From an uncultured Pelagibacteraceae bacterium (GTDB lineage Bacteria; Pseudomonadota; Alphaproteobacteria; Pelagibacterales; Pelagibacteraceae), in contig CACJNE010000001.1 in assembly GCA_902594675.1 (NCBI GenBank), positions 145,548 to 199,353 of the forward strand: a stretch of 53,806 nt of DNA, written 5' to 3'. The translations under genes were made by a program, and so were the position numbers. Under the pieces are notes generated by a model that was not told the origin of the DNA, searched no databases, and saw only the letters and a program-made list of their open reading frames with translations. Numbering within the stretch: position 1 is the stretch's first letter; every line of letters starts with the position of its first letter. Positions 1 through 10,033 of this stretch are shown here, piece by piece.

Positions 1-399
1 AGGGTAATGATTGGTACCTATGTTTTATCTTCTGGATATTATGATGCTTACTATCTTAAAGCTCAAAAAGTTAGACAATTAATTAAACAAGATTTTGACC
101 AAGCTTATAATAAAGTAGATGCTATTTTGACACCTTCAACACCTAGTTCTGCATTTAAAATAGGAGAAAAATCTAATGATCCAGTTTCAATGTATTTAAA
201 TGATATATTTACTGTTCCAGTAAACCTTGCAGGTTTACCTGGAATTTCAATACCTGCAGGTGTAGATAAAAATAATTATCCATTGGGTTTGCAAATAATA
301 GGTAAACCGTTTGATGAACAAACAGTTTTAAATATTGCTTATTCAATGGAGGAAAAAATCAATTATAAAAATAATATAACTGATTGGTGGATGAAATAA
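1..399 (+). CDS. gatA: Asp-tRNA(Asn)/Glu-tRNA(Gln) amidotransferase subunit A, 3' part
   Basis: Only the last 132 codons are present; the frame is open to the left edge, so the gene starts outside the window. GatA is the amidase subunit of GatCAB, which releases ammonia from glutamine and amidates mischarged Glu-tRNA(Gln) or Asp-tRNA(Asn). The visible part matches the amidase-signature C-terminus: a substrate-side segment with ILTPSTP (about 40 codons into the window) and the conserved [13 protein letters not shown] stretch, then [12 protein letters not shown]. The catalytic Ser-Ser-Lys part would lie upstream. Its stop codon overlaps the gatB start by one base (TAATG), so the two are translationally coupled. 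Confidence 0.95.
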   Translation, partial: RVMIGTYVLSSGYYDAYYLKAQKVRQLIKQDFDQAYNKVDAILTPSTPSSAFKIGEKSNDPVSMYLNDIFTVPVNLAGLPGISIPAGVDKNNYPLGLQIIGKPFDEQTVLNIAYSMEEKINYKNNITDWWMK

Positions 400-1874
400 T
401 GTCTAAAAATAATTCGGAATATTTAATTGAAAGAAATGATAATGTTTATGAAGTTGTTATAGGACTTGAAGTTCATGCTCAAGTAACATCTAATTCAAAA
501 CTTTTTTCATCTTCTTCTACAAAATTTGGTGCTGAACCTAATACTCAAGTAAGCTTAGTTGATGCAGCTTTTCCAGGCATGCTTCCAGTAATTAATGAAT
601 TTTGTGTTAAACAAGCTATAAAAACTGGCATTGGTTTAAGAGCTAAGATCAATAATAAGTCTGTTTTTGATAGAAAGAATTATTTTTATGCAGATTTACC
701 TCAGGGTTATCAAATTTCACAATATAAATACCCAATCGTGGGTGAGGGTAATGTTATTTTGGATATGCCAGAAGGTCAAAAACAAGTTGGAATAGAAAGA
801 TTACATTTAGAGCAGGATGCAGGTAAAAGTATTCATGATATTGATCCTAGTAATACACTAGTTGATCTTAATAGATCAGGTGTAGCTTTAATGGAGATTG
901 TTAGTAAGCCTGATTTAAGATCACCAGATGAAGTGAATGCTTATATAAAAAAACTTAGATCTATTATGAGATATTTAGGAACTTGTGATGGGAACATGCA
1001 AGAGGGATCCTTAAGAGCTGATGTTAATGTGTCTGTAAGAATAAAAGGCTCAACAGATTTAGGAACAAGATGTGAAATAAAAAATGTTAATTCTATCAAA
1101 TTCATGCAAATGGCAATTATTTATGAAGCAAATAGACAAGTCGATTTAATAGAAGAAGGTCAAGAAATAGATCAAGAAACAAGGCTTTTTGATACAAAAA
1201 AAAATGAAACAAGATCAATGAGGTCGAAAGAAGATGCTCATGATTATAGATACTTTCCAGATCCAGATTTACTTCCATTAGAAGTTACGGATGAATTTAT
1301 TAATAAACTAAAATCTGAAATCCCTGAATTACCAGATGATAAAAAGAAAAGATTTATTGATGAATTTAAAGTGTCACCTTATGATGCAACAATACTGGTC
1401 TCTGATATCGATACAGCTAAATATTTTGAAGAAGTTGTTGCCAAAATGGGTAAAAACCGTGACATGAAACTAGCCGTAAATTGGATTACAGGAGAATTAT
1501 TTGCAGTTTTAAATGAAAAAAATATTGAAATTGCTCAAAGTCCAATAAGTGCAAAAAATTTGGCAAAATTGATTAATTTAATTAAAAATGGAACAATCTC
1601 AGGAAAAATTGCTAAGACAATATTTGAGTTAATGTTAGATGGTGACATAGACCCTCAAATAATTGTTGAGGAAAAAGGGTTAAAGCAAGAAAGTGATCCA
1701 AAAGCATTAGAGGCATTAATTGATAAAATAATCAATGATAACAGAGAAAAAGCTATTGAGTATAAACAAGGAAAAGAAAAGCTATTTGGCTACTTTGTTG
1801 GACAGGCAATGAAAGCTTCTGGTGGAAAAGCTAACCCTCAATTAATTAATGAAATATTAAAGAAGAAACTTTAA
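399..1874 (+). CDS. gatB: Asp-tRNA(Asn)/Glu-tRNA(Gln) amidotransferase subunit B
   Basis: 491 aa, normal length for GatB, the subunit that binds the mischarged tRNA and activates the acyl group with ATP. The N-terminus carries the family signature [11 protein letters not shown], followed by [14 protein letters not shown] and [16 protein letters not shown] in the catalytic cradle. A C-terminal YqeY/tail domain ends with [17 protein letters not shown] chose the ATG at 399 that overlaps the gatA stop; an in-frame ATG at 384 would only add five residues inside gatA. The product works with GatA and an unseen GatC. SAR11-like genomes are expected to need this route if they lack GlnRS or AsnRS, which cannot be judged here. 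Confidence 0.97.
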   Translation: MSKNNSEYLIERNDNVYEVVIGLEVHAQVTSNSKLFSSSSTKFGAEPNTQVSLVDAAFPGMLPVINEFCVKQAIKTGIGLRAKINNKSVFDRKNYFYADLPQGYQISQYKYPIVGEGNVILDMPEGQKQVGIERLHLEQDAGKSIHDIDPSNTLVDLNRSGVALMEIVSKPDLRSPDEVNAYIKKLRSIMRYLGTCDGNMQEGSLRADVNVSVRIKGSTDLGTRCEIKNVNSIKFMQMAIIYEANRQVDLIEEGQEIDQETRLFDTKKNETRSMRSKEDAHDYRYFPDPDLLPLEVTDEFINKLKSEIPELPDDKKKRFIDEFKVSPYDATILVSDIDTAKYFEEVVAKMGKNRDMKLAVNWITGELFAVLNEKNIEIAQSPISAKNLAKLINLIKNGTISGKIAKTIFELMLDGDIDPQIIVEEKGLKQESDPKALEALIDKIINDNREKAIEYKQGKEKLFGYFVGQAMKASGGKANPQLINEILKKKL

Positions 1875-1911
1875 TTTAACTAAACCTATAGTCATTATAT
1901 AATTAAGATAG

Positions 1912-2562
1912 ATGGGAAAGAATATTGAAATTTCTGAAAAAATCGAAAAATATATTAATAATTTTAGTTTTAAACTAAACTCAGTTCAAAAAGAAATCAT
2001 AGATTATAATAATACCCTTGGAAATGAAAAAAGAATGCAAGTAGCAATATCTCAATGTCATTTTCTCCATTTAATAATAAAAATATCTAATATAAAAAAT
2101 GTGCTCGAGATCGGAACTTTTACTGGTTTAAGTGCACTTTCTATTGCCCTTGCACTTCCTGATGATGGAAAACTTACAGCACTTGATAAAGACAAAGAGA
2201 CAAACAAGATCGCAGTAAGTTTTTTTAAGAAAGCTAATCAAGATAAAAAAATTCAAACGATTGTAAAACCTGCGCTAGATAGTTTAGATGAATTAAAAAA
2301 ACAAAAATATGATATGGTTTTTATTGATGCTGATAAGCTTAACTATAAAGAATATTATGAAAAATCATTAAAAATAATAAAAAAAGGTGGTTTGATCATT
2401 ATTGATAATGTTTTATGGCATGGTGAAGTTGCAGATGAAGATAATATGGATAAATTTACATTAAATATTAGAGAATTAAATGAGCATGTATCAACTGATA
2501 AAAGAGTAGAACAAATAATTATCCCATTAGGAGATGGAATGACTGTTTGTAGGGTCTTATAA
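1912..2562 (+). CDS. SAM-dependent O-methyltransferase (catechol/caffeoyl-CoA OMT-like)
   Basis: 216 aa class I methyltransferase of the O-methyltransferase family 3 (COMT/CCoAOMT-like). The SAM-binding motif I is VLEIGTFTGLSALSIA (about residues 63-78). The acidic motif after strand 4 is MVFIDADKLNYKEYY, and GGLIIIDNVLWHGEV follows; the Asp and Asn residues there are the usual divalent-metal ligands of this family. The C-terminal IPLGDGMTVC also fits. The substrate cannot be read from sequence; bacterial relatives methylate small catechols, and some family members modify tRNA. The stop shares its last base with the next start (TAATG), so it is probably coupled to trhO. Confidence 0.85.
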   Translation: MGKNIEISEKIEKYINNFSFKLNSVQKEIIDYNNTLGNEKRMQVAISQCHFLHLIIKISNIKNVLEIGTFTGLSALSIALALPDDGKLTALDKDKETNKIAVSFFKKANQDKKIQTIVKPALDSLDELKKQKYDMVFIDADKLNYKEYYEKSLKIIKKGGLIIIDNVLWHGEVADEDNMDKFTLNIRELNEHVSTDKRVEQIIIPLGDGMTVCRVL

Positions 2563-3464
2563 TGTTCAATATTTTTGGTTTTTATAAATTTAAAAAACTT
2601 AACAATCTTAAAAAATTGAAAAATAGATTAGAAAATAATCTTAAAGATTATGAAATTAGAGGAACAATAATAATTTCACCCGAAGGTGTTAATGGAACAA
2701 TTTCAGATAAAAAAAATAACCTTTTAAAATTCAATAAACTTCTAAAAAAAATATTATCTATAAAAAAATTTAATTCAGAAAATAATTCTAATAGTAAATT
2801 TAATCCATTTCATAAACTTAAAATTAAAATCAAAAAAGAAGTTGTTCCAATGGGTTTTAAAGTTACAAACTATAATTTTCCTAAGAACAACCTAAATCCA
2901 AGGGAATGGAATAAAATAATTAAAAAAAAGGATACAGTTTTGATAGATGCACGGAAATCTTTTGAGTATGATGTAGGTACTTTTAAAAAATCTTTAAATC
3001 CAAATATAGAAAACTTTCGTGAATTTCCTAAATATTTAAATCAATTTAAAAATAGCGAAAATATAGCAATGTTTTGTACAGGTGGTATCAGGTGCGAAAA
3101 AGCAAATATTTATTTGAAAAAAAAAGGATTTAAAAATGTATATGTTTTAAAAGGCGGAATTATTAACTATCTGAATAATATTAATAAAAAAAATAGTCAA
3201 TGGAACGGCGAATGTTTTGTTTTTGATAATAGAGTATCAATAAAACATGGCTTGAGGCAGGGCACTTATTCAATTTGTAGTGGTTGCAGAAAACCTGTTT
3301 CTATCAAAGAAAAAAAATCTTCTAAATATTTAGAAGGCATTCATTGTCCAAAATGTCACGATTCTTTAACAGATGATCAAAAATCAAGATTTGCTATGAG
3401 GCAAAAACAGATATTACTTGCAAAAAAATTAGGTAAGAGACATATCTTTAAAAAAGAATATTAA
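2562..3464 (+). CDS. trhO: tRNA uridine(34) hydroxylase, rhodanese family (TrhO/YceA)
   Basis: 300 aa. TrhO hydroxylates U34 of certain tRNAs to 5-hydroxyuridine, the first step toward mo5U/cmo5U. An N-terminal ferredoxin-like domain (about residues 1-100, with SPEGVNGTIS) is followed by a rhodanese domain with the active-site loop CTGGIRCEKA; the catalytic cysteine is C178 and C172 precedes it. The C-terminus has two CxxC-type pairs (CSGCRKP and CPKCHD) that probably bind zinc, as in longer YceA proteins. The neighbouring methyltransferase makes a joint wobble-modification role tempting, but that is inference. Confidence 0.93.
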   Translation: MFNIFGFYKFKKLNNLKKLKNRLENNLKDYEIRGTIIISPEGVNGTISDKKNNLLKFNKLLKKILSIKKFNSENNSNSKFNPFHKLKIKIKKEVVPMGFKVTNYNFPKNNLNPREWNKIIKKKDTVLIDARKSFEYDVGTFKKSLNPNIENFREFPKYLNQFKNSENIAMFCTGGIRCEKANIYLKKKGFKNVYVLKGGIINYLNNINKKNSQWNGECFVFDNRVSIKHGLRQGTYSICSGCRKPVSIKEKKSSKYLEGIHCPKCHDSLTDDQKSRFAMRQKQILLAKKLGKRHIFKKEY

Positions 3465-3481
3465 AAAAATAATTAACTTAT

Positions 3482-4843
3482 ATGGACTTGCTTAAAGAAA
3501 ATATTCCTGTTCTTGTGAGAAAACTTGCAATACCAGCAAGTGTAGGAACGCTGTTTCAAACTTTATATAATATTGTAGATACATTTTATTCTGGACTAAT
3601 TTCACCAGAGGCATTGTCAGCTTTGAGCAAATCTTTTCCAATATACTTTATAATTGTTGCAACATCTATTGGTGTTACTGTAGGTGGAACTTCATTGATA
3701 GGAAATAGTATTGGAGAAAAAAATGAAAGAAATGCTTCGTACTATTTTACTCATATTATAATTTACGGTTTACTAATTTCAGTTTTTATCACATTCATAG
3801 GACTCTATTTTTCGGAAAAAGTATTTAATCTGATGGGATCAACTGAAGAAATTACAAATTTGGGTCTCCAATATACAAATATTATGTTTTATGGATCATT
3901 CCTTTTTTTCCTTGTTGTTTCATTAAATTCGCTTTTACATGCTGAAGGAGATACAAAAACATACAGAAATGTTTTAATTCTAAGTTTTCTCTTAAATATA
4001 ATTTTAAATCCCATTTTAATATTTGGGTTTTTATTTATACCTGCAATGGGAATGATGGGAATAGGTTTATCAACAATTATTGCTCAATTAATAGCATTTC
4101 TTATTATTCTTTTTAAAGTTTTACAAAATCCACGTGTTAAGAAAATTACAATTGAATATTTTAATGTAAAATTTATTTTTTTAAAAAATATTTTCTTTCA
4201 ATCAATGCCAATATCAGTTGCAATATGTGGATATGCTGTAGCAGCTACATTTATTTTTACTTATGTTGGCCAGACAAGTGAGCTAGCAGTTGCTGGTTAT
4301 GGTGCAGCTACGAGAATAGAACAGGTTGTTTTACTACCAATATTGGGAATAAATACTGCAATAATCTCAATTATAGCTCAAAACTTTGGTGCAAATAACT
4401 TTGAAAGAGTTAAAGAGACTTACTTCGTTTCAATTAAATACGGGCTTATCTTGATGTTTTTTTCAGGGATATTAGTTTATTTAACAGCTGATATAGTTCC
4501 GAGGTTTTTTTCTAGCAACGAAGTGGTATTAGAATATGGAAGAAGGTATTTAAAAATTGCAGCTTTTATATTACCGGCTTACCCAATTTTCTTTTTATCT
4601 AATGGATTTTTTATGGGTTTAAAGAAGTCAAATTATGCAATGATCAATAATATGATGAGAAATGTACTAGTGCCAATATGTGTTTTCTATTTAGCTAAAT
4701 ATTTATCAGCAGACTTTGATACTTTTTTTTGGCTATGGTTTGTTTTCCAGTGGACTCTATCTATACTTTTATTTACGTATGTTAGCTATTATATAAAAAA
4801 AAAATTAGATAAATCTAGCACTGTCCTTAATCCACAACCATAA
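3482..4843 (+). CDS. MATE family efflux transporter
   Basis: 453 aa integral membrane protein with about twelve hydrophobic segments arranged as two six-helix halves, the MatE layout. The start is typical (LVRKLAIPASVGTLFQTLYNIVDTF), with GTSLIGNSIGEKN after helix 2 and the second-half counterpart IISIIAQNFGANN. MATE proteins export drugs or metabolites using Na+ or H+ gradients; the substrate is unknown here. The last 39 bases overlap the 3' end of soxG on the opposite strand, so there is no room for a separate terminator. Confidence 0.92.
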   Translation: MDLLKENIPVLVRKLAIPASVGTLFQTLYNIVDTFYSGLISPEALSALSKSFPIYFIIVATSIGVTVGGTSLIGNSIGEKNERNASYYFTHIIIYGLLISVFITFIGLYFSEKVFNLMGSTEEITNLGLQYTNIMFYGSFLFFLVVSLNSLLHAEGDTKTYRNVLILSFLLNIILNPILIFGFLFIPAMGMMGIGLSTIIAQLIAFLIILFKVLQNPRVKKITIEYFNVKFIFLKNIFFQSMPISVAICGYAVAATFIFTYVGQTSELAVAGYGAATRIEQVVLLPILGINTAIISIIAQNFGANNFERVKETYFVSIKYGLILMFFSGILVYLTADIVPRFFSSNEVVLEYGRRYLKIAAFILPAYPIFFLSNGFFMGLKKSNYAMINNMMRNVLVPICVFYLAKYLSADFDTFFWLWFVFQWTLSILLFTYVSYYIKKKLDKSSTVLNPQP

Positions 4844-5350
4844 ATCTTCAGAAAAGGATCTTCTTACAAAAAGATTAATTTCATTGATTTCTTTATGGTG
4901 GATAATCACATCTGTATGATTGAACAGCGTTTGTGTAACTGAGTTTTTAGTTTTTTTGAAACTTTCAAAATTAAATGGTGATCCAGAGGAAAGAAGATCA
5001 AAAGTCTTATTGCCTTTTATATTAATACAAATCCATTGATTTGAGACATCAACTACTGAACCAAAATTAAGTTTTGAAATTTCATTAAAAAGGTTATTGA
5101 ATAATTGAGGATCTTCACCGTTAAAATATACTAACCATTCGTCTGGACTTAGCCACAGTGTATTGTATTGTTGATTTGATGAACTTGTATTCGGTTCAAT
5201 AGGCAAAATTATAGATAAGATTTTTCCTATTTTGGTAAAAAATTCTTTCTTTTTTCCTCTTAAATTTATTTTTACAATTGGTTCAGATAATGAAATTTCT
5301 AGACCTTCAAATGAACCTTTTTCAAATTTAGGGTATTCTTGATTAAGCAT
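4805..5350 (-). CDS. soxG: Sarcosine oxidase gamma subunit
   Basis: 181 aa, last gene of the sox operon. SoxG is the smallest GcvT-like subunit of heterotetrameric sarcosine oxidase and packs on the alpha/beta core. Visible features are the GcvT-like fold residues: LWLSPDEWLVYF in the middle, VDVSNQWICINIKG, and the ending RRSFSEDLWLWI. The start overlaps the end of soxA by 8 bases. Sequence conservation in this subunit is low in general, so the identification leans on position as well as on these motifs. Confidence 0.9.
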   Translation of the reverse strand: MLNQEYPKFEKGSFEGLEISLSEPIVKINLRGKKKEFFTKIGKILSIILPIEPNTSSSNQQYNTLWLSPDEWLVYFNGEDPQLFNNLFNEISKLNFGSVVDVSNQWICINIKGNKTFDLLSSGSPFNFESFKKTKNSVTQTLFNHTDVIIHHKEINEINLFVRRSFSEDLWLWIKDSARFI

Positions 5351-8345
5351 TTATCCTCTTATTTTCTTTATCTAGAAAAACAGAGTCAGAAACTGTTACA
5401 TTTATGTTTTTATTTTCCATTGGTACAATAAGTTTTTGGCCTTTCATTTTTTTTCCACTTTTTACGACAGCAAGTGCAATTGATTTATTTAAATTTGGGC
5501 TAAAGTAACTCGATGTTACATGCCCAATCATTTCTATAGGTTTTTTGCTCATATCAGAAACAATCTGAGCTCCTTCTTCTAATATTTCATATGGATCATC
5601 GGTAAGTAATCCCACAAGTTGTTTTCTATCATCTCTAATAGTATCACTTCTATAAAGTGATCTTTTTCCAATAAAATCGTATTTTTTTTTGCTAACTATC
5701 CAATCCATTTGAAGGTCAATAGGCGTCATAGTTCCATCTGTATCTTGACCAACAATAATAAAACCTTTTTCAGCTCTTAATAAATGCATGGTTTCTGTTC
5801 CGTAAGGTGTAATCTTAAATTCTTTTCCTGCTTCAATGCATTTTTCCCATAACGATTTTCCATATTTTGACTCTATATTAATTTCATAGCTTAGTTCGCC
5901 AGTAAAACTTATTCTCATTATTCTACAATTTATCTCATCAATTTTGCCATTTTGATAAGACATATGTGGAAAGGCATCATCACTAAAATCTTTATCTGGA
6001 AATAATTTTTTTAATATTTTTTTAGAGTTTGGACCACATATACTTGCTGTCGAGTAGTGGTCTGTGACTGAAGTTAAGTAAACATCTAACTCAGGCCACT
6101 CTGTTTGTAAATAATCTTCAAGTTTTGAAAGAACATTAGCTGCTCCTCCTGTTGTTGTAGTCATTAAATAATGATTTTCACCTAATCTTGTCGTAACACC
6201 ATCATCATAAACCATGCCATCTTCATTTAACATCAATCCATATCTGCATTTTCCAATTCCTAATTTTGACCAAGCATTTGTGTAAACTCTATTTAAAAAT
6301 TCAGATGCGTCAGTTCCTTGAATATCTATTTTTCCAAGTGTAGAAGCATCTAAAATTCCTGCACTGTCTCTAGCTGCCTTACTTTCTCTTTGAACAGCAT
6401 CATGAAGACCTTCGTCATTAATAGGGTAGTACCAAGGCCTTTTCCATTGTCCAACATTTTCGAATTTAGCATTATTTTGAGTATGGCATTCATGAATTGA
6501 CGTTTTTCTTGTTATATCAAAAAAATTATCTACACTTCTTCCAACTATTGATCCAAAAGTTAATGGTGTGAACGGAGGTCTAAATGTTGTTGTTCCTAAC
6601 GTACCCATTTTAACTCCAGCCGTATCGGCAATAATTCCCAATGCATGCATGTTGGATAATTTCCCTTGATCAGTTGCCATACCAGTTGTTGTGTATCTTT
6701 TTACATGTTCAATAGACTTAAAACCCTCTCTAAGTGCAAGTTTTATGTCTTTTGCAGTAGAGTCATTTTGAAAATCAATAAATGATTTACATTTACCCTC
6801 TGATATATAATTTGGTAGTAGCCATATATTTTTTTTATCTAATTCTTTCGAGTTTAGTACAGAAGTGTTGTCAAATTCAGTTTTGCTGACCTTCAAAAAA
6901 TTCTTTACCTTTTTATTTGTATTATTAATTATTTCTTCAAGTTCAAAGTCACCATTACATGAACCAACATTAATGTGATTTTTTTCGATTTCATTTGGTA
7001 TAAAAGTTTGATCAATTTCTCTAAAATCTAACTTTCCACCAGATTGCGTATGCATGTGGACCATTGGTGTCCAACCACCACTTATAGCCAAACAATCACA
7101 GTTAATTCTAATTTTATTTCCAACAACATTTGATCCATCCTCTGATAAATTCATTATCTCAATAGAATTTATTTTTTTATGACCAAAAGTGTTAACTACT
7201 GTTGAGTTCCAATAGATTTTAATTCCAAGCTGTTCAGCATTTTTTACAATTTTTGAATTAGATTTTTTTCTTATATCTATCATTTCGACAGATATTCCTT
7301 TTTCTTTCAAGGAAACAGCTGTTTCATAAGCGCTATCATTATTAGTAAATATCACATTATTCAATCCACAAGACACACCATAAAAGTCTAAATATTTTTT
7401 TACGGAGTTAGAAAGCATTATTCCTGGTCTATCGTTATTATTAAATACAAGGGGTCTTTCTATGGCACCAGTTGCTACTATTACTTTATCAGCTCTTATT
7501 TTCCATAATCTCTGTCTGATGCTACCATTTCTTTTATCCAATGGTAGATGGTCTGAAATATTTTCTTTTGCTAAGAGGTAATTGTAACTATGATAAGCTG
7601 CTAAGCTTGTTCTAGTTTTGATTGTTAAATTATCTAATTTTTTAAGTTCTGCTATCTCCGCATCTATCCATTCACCTGAATATTTATCATTAATTTTATA
7701 ATTTTCATTCTTTTGAAATATTGTTGATCCGCCAAGAATATTTTTATCTTCAATCAATATTGTTTTTAAATTATTTTTAGCAGCAATTTTTGATGCTATA
7801 ATTCCAGAAATACCACCACCTATAATTAATATATCACAATGAACATGCTTATGGTCATACAATTCAGGATCGGGTTTTGTTGGTGATTTCCCTAGTCCTG
7901 CAGACCATCTTATCAACGGTTCATATATTTTTTTCCAGAAATTTTTAGGCCACATAAAAGTCTTATAATAAAAACCTGCAGGTATAAATGGAGATATAAA
8001 ATTGTTAATTCCTCCTATATCAAAATTAACACTGGGCCAACAATTTTGACTTGAGGCTTTCAAACCTTCATACAATTCAATCTCTGTAGCTCTAACATTA
8101 GGTTCTGTTAAATCTGTATCTTCGTTTATTTGGCATATCGCATTAGGCTCCTCTGATCCACAAGACATTATTCCTCTTGGTCTGTGATATTTAAAGCTTC
8201 TACCAACTAAATGAACTCCATTTGAAAGTAGGGCAGATGCCAAAGTATCACCTTCAAAACCGTGATAAGACTTTCCATCAAAATCGAATGAAACTGTTTT
8301 AGTTTGATCTACGTGTTTCGTCTTATTAACTCTATATTTTTTCAT
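5343..8345 (-). CDS. soxA: Sarcosine oxidase alpha subunit
   Basis: 1000 aa, full length. SoxA has an N-terminal 2Fe-2S-ferredoxin-like domain (SYHGFEGDTLASALLSNG, about residues 27-44), a pyridine-nucleotide/FAD Rossmann region starting at ILIIGGGISGIIASKIAA (about residue 172), and a C-terminal GcvT-like aminomethyltransferase half (about residues 620-1000) with RDSAGILDASTLGKIDIQG and LRAEKGFIIVGQDTDGT. The enzyme oxidises sarcosine at the beta subunit; the imine is channelled to the alpha GcvT domain, where tetrahydrofolate takes the carbon as 5,10-methylene-THF. SAR11 uses this to gain glycine and one-carbon units from glycine betaine. It lies directly against soxD with no gap. Confidence 0.97.
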   Translation of the reverse strand: MKKYRVNKTKHVDQTKTVSFDFDGKSYHGFEGDTLASALLSNGVHLVGRSFKYHRPRGIMSCGSEEPNAICQINEDTDLTEPNVRATEIELYEGLKASSQNCWPSVNFDIGGINNFISPFIPAGFYYKTFMWPKNFWKKIYEPLIRWSAGLGKSPTKPDPELYDHKHVHCDILIIGGGISGIIASKIAAKNNLKTILIEDKNILGGSTIFQKNENYKINDKYSGEWIDAEIAELKKLDNLTIKTRTSLAAYHSYNYLLAKENISDHLPLDKRNGSIRQRLWKIRADKVIVATGAIERPLVFNNNDRPGIMLSNSVKKYLDFYGVSCGLNNVIFTNNDSAYETAVSLKEKGISVEMIDIRKKSNSKIVKNAEQLGIKIYWNSTVVNTFGHKKINSIEIMNLSEDGSNVVGNKIRINCDCLAISGGWTPMVHMHTQSGGKLDFREIDQTFIPNEIEKNHINVGSCNGDFELEEIINNTNKKVKNFLKVSKTEFDNTSVLNSKELDKKNIWLLPNYISEGKCKSFIDFQNDSTAKDIKLALREGFKSIEHVKRYTTTGMATDQGKLSNMHALGIIADTAGVKMGTLGTTTFRPPFTPLTFGSIVGRSVDNFFDITRKTSIHECHTQNNAKFENVGQWKRPWYYPINDEGLHDAVQRESKAARDSAGILDASTLGKIDIQGTDASEFLNRVYTNAWSKLGIGKCRYGLMLNEDGMVYDDGVTTRLGENHYLMTTTTGGAANVLSKLEDYLQTEWPELDVYLTSVTDHYSTASICGPNSKKILKKLFPDKDFSDDAFPHMSYQNGKIDEINCRIMRISFTGELSYEINIESKYGKSLWEKCIEAGKEFKITPYGTETMHLLRAEKGFIIVGQDTDGTMTPIDLQMDWIVSKKKYDFIGKRSLYRSDTIRDDRKQLVGLLTDDPYEILEEGAQIVSDMSKKPIEMIGHVTSSYFSPNLNKSIALAVVKSGKKMKGQKLIVPMENKNINVTVSDSVFLDKENKRINA

Positions 8346-8621
8346 TTAAACTACTGGTGGTTTTTCGCCCATTTTATAAACTGCATGTATCTTGTCATTT
8401 GATGTGTCTCTAACCATATTAAACCATTTCCTACATCCATGAGCATGATTCCATCTTTCGAACTGAACTCCTTTAATATTCTTTCTCATAAATAGATATT
8501 CTGCCCATTGATCATCACTTAGCTCAGTTGGTTGTTTTGGTCTAACTATGTGAGCTTCACCTCCACATGTAAATTCACTTTGGTCTCTTTCACCACAATA
8601 TGGACAATTTATTAAAAACAT
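8346..8621 (-). CDS. soxD: Sarcosine oxidase delta subunit, zinc protein
   Basis: 91 aa. The four known zinc ligands of SoxD are all in place: C6 and C9 (CPYCG), H59 and C63 (HAHGC). C19 in EFTCGGEAH is also family-typical. The subunit stabilises the tetramer between alpha and beta. Its ATG overlaps the stop of soxB by one base, and its stop abuts the start of soxA, so the four genes form a single tightly packed transcript in the order soxB-soxD-soxA-soxG. Confidence 0.95.
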   Translation of the reverse strand: MFLINCPYCGERDQSEFTCGGEAHIVRPKQPTELSDDQWAEYLFMRKNIKGVQFERWNHAHGCRKWFNMVRDTSNDKIHAVYKMGEKPPVV

Positions 8622-9874
8622 TAGTGTGCTACAGCGGCTGCACCATGTTCATCAACTAGATCTCCACTCACAAATCGATTAAGATTAAATGCAGCATTTA
8701 ATTTATGTGGTTCATCATTAGCAATAGTGTGTGCAAATAAATCACCAGATCCAGGTGTTGCTTTAAAACCTCCAGTGCCCCAACCACAGTTAAAATAGAG
8801 TCCTTTTATATTTGTTTTACTAATTATTGGACTTGCATCAGGACAGATATCAACAATTCCTCCCCATTGTCTCAACATTTTCATTCGGCTAAAAATAGGA
8901 TACAGCTCCAATATTGCTTTTAATGTTCCTTCGACAACATCGTGACTACCTCTTTGGGTGTAAGAAACATAAGCATCCGTACCAGCACCAATTACAAGTT
9001 CACCTTTGTCAGACTGACTAACATATGCATGTACAGCGTTCGACATTACTACAGTATCAATTATTGGTTTAACTGGTTCTGAAACTAACGCTTGTAAAGG
9101 TTTACTTTCCAATGGTAATTTCAATCCTGCCATGTTAGCAATCACACTTGAGTGTCCTGCTGCAACCACACCAATTTTTTTTGTTTTAATAAATCCTTTT
9201 GATGTTTCAACACCTTCAACTTGATCTCCATTTCTTTTAATACCTTTAACTTCACAATTTTGAATTATATCAACTCCCATTTCATTTGCACCTCTTGCAT
9301 AACCCCATGCAACAGCATCATGTCTAGCAGTTCCCGCTCTTCTTTGTAATGTTCCGCCAAGAACAGGGTATCTTATATCTGGAGAAGTATTTATTATTGG
9401 ACAAAATTCTTTTACTTGATCTGTATTTAACCACACTGCATCGATACCATTTAGTCTGTTTGAGTGAGTTCTCCTTTTTAAATCCCTTACATCTTGAAGG
9501 TTATGGGCTAAATTCATAACTCCTCTTTGACTGAACATTATATTGTAATTTAATTCTTGAGATAAATTTTCCCAAATTTTTAATGCATGGTCGTATAATC
9601 CTGCACTTGCATCCCACAAATAATTTGATCTTATAATTGTAGTATTTCTCCCTGTATTTCCTCCACCAATCCAGCCTTTTTCTAATACAGCAATATTTCT
9701 AATGTTATGCTTTTTAGCTAGGTAGTAAGCTGTTGCTAAACCGTGGCCACCACCACCAATTATAATAGCTTCATATTCTTTTTTTGGCTCAGGATCTCCC
9801 CAAGCTTGCTTCCAGTTTTCATGCTGTGAAAAAGCATTTTTAATTAGTGAGAATATCGAATATTTGTTTTTCAT
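8621..9874 (-). CDS. soxB: Sarcosine oxidase beta subunit
   Basis: 417 aa, first gene of the sox operon. It carries the FAD-binding motif [18 protein letters not shown] (about residues 36-53), the DAO-family continuation [19 protein letters not shown], and the RHDAVAW segment whose His (H185) fits the histidine that holds FMN covalently in characterised SoxB. The catalytic site for sarcosine oxidation is in this subunit. The C-terminus has [16 protein letters not shown], the usual DAO motif. Upstream lie only about 64 bases before the divergent tRNA-Ser; that gap holds a perfect 14-base palindrome (listed separately). Confidence 0.97.
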   Translation of the reverse strand: MKNKYSIFSLIKNAFSQHENWKQAWGDPEPKKEYEAIIIGGGGHGLATAYYLAKKHNIRNIAVLEKGWIGGGNTGRNTTIIRSNYLWDASAGLYDHALKIWENLSQELNYNIMFSQRGVMNLAHNLQDVRDLKRRTHSNRLNGIDAVWLNTDQVKEFCPIINTSPDIRYPVLGGTLQRRAGTARHDAVAWGYARGANEMGVDIIQNCEVKGIKRNGDQVEGVETSKGFIKTKKIGVVAAGHSSVIANMAGLKLPLESKPLQALVSEPVKPIIDTVVMSNAVHAYVSQSDKGELVIGAGTDAYVSYTQRGSHDVVEGTLKAILELYPIFSRMKMLRQWGGIVDICPDASPIISKTNIKGLYFNCGWGTGGFKATPGSGDLFAHTIANDEPHKLNAAFNLNRFVSGDLVDEHGAAAVAH

Positions 9875-9899
9875 AATTGCCAGAAATTACTTGATTAAT

Positions 9900-9913
9900 A
9901 TTGAATATTCAAT
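9900..9913. promoter_or_regulatory. Perfect 14-bp palindrome between soxB and tRNA-Ser
   Basis: ATTGAATATTCAAT reads the same on both strands. It sits in the only gap that can hold the promoters of the sox operon (minus) and tRNA-Ser (plus). Its TTGAAT half (9901-9906) could also be the -35 of the tRNA promoter, 17 bases from a weak -10 at 9924-9929. A dimeric regulator could bind here, but in such AT-rich DNA short palindromes also arise by chance. Confidence 0.3.
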
Positions 9914-9938
9914 GATTTCAAGTTACACATCTAGGTAC

Positions 9939-10033
9939 GGAAGGATGGGTGAGCTGGTTGAAACCAGCGGTTTGCTAAACCGCCGTACGCTTGAAAAGGT
10001 GTACCGAGGGTTCGAATCCCTCTCCTTCCGCCA
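9939..10033 (+). tRNA. tRNA-Ser (anticodon GCU)
   Basis: A 95-nt class II tRNA with encoded CCA. The acceptor stem GGAAGGA (9939-9945) pairs perfectly with TCCTTCC (10023-10029); the discriminator is G10030 and CCA is 10031-10033. The anticodon arm has stem GCGGT/ACCGC (9967-9971 with 9979-9983) and loop TTGCTAA, giving anticodon GCT at 9974-9976, which reads AGC/AGU serine codons. A long variable arm follows, as serine tRNAs require, then a GGGTTCGAATCCC T arm. The 3' A is immediately followed by the stop codon of the convergent transglycosylase gene. Confidence 0.97.

Noticed and set aside
9939..10033. tRNA-Ser as integration site of the island
   Set aside because: The island and integrase are over 20 kb away, and I saw no repeat of the tRNA 3' end near the integrase.
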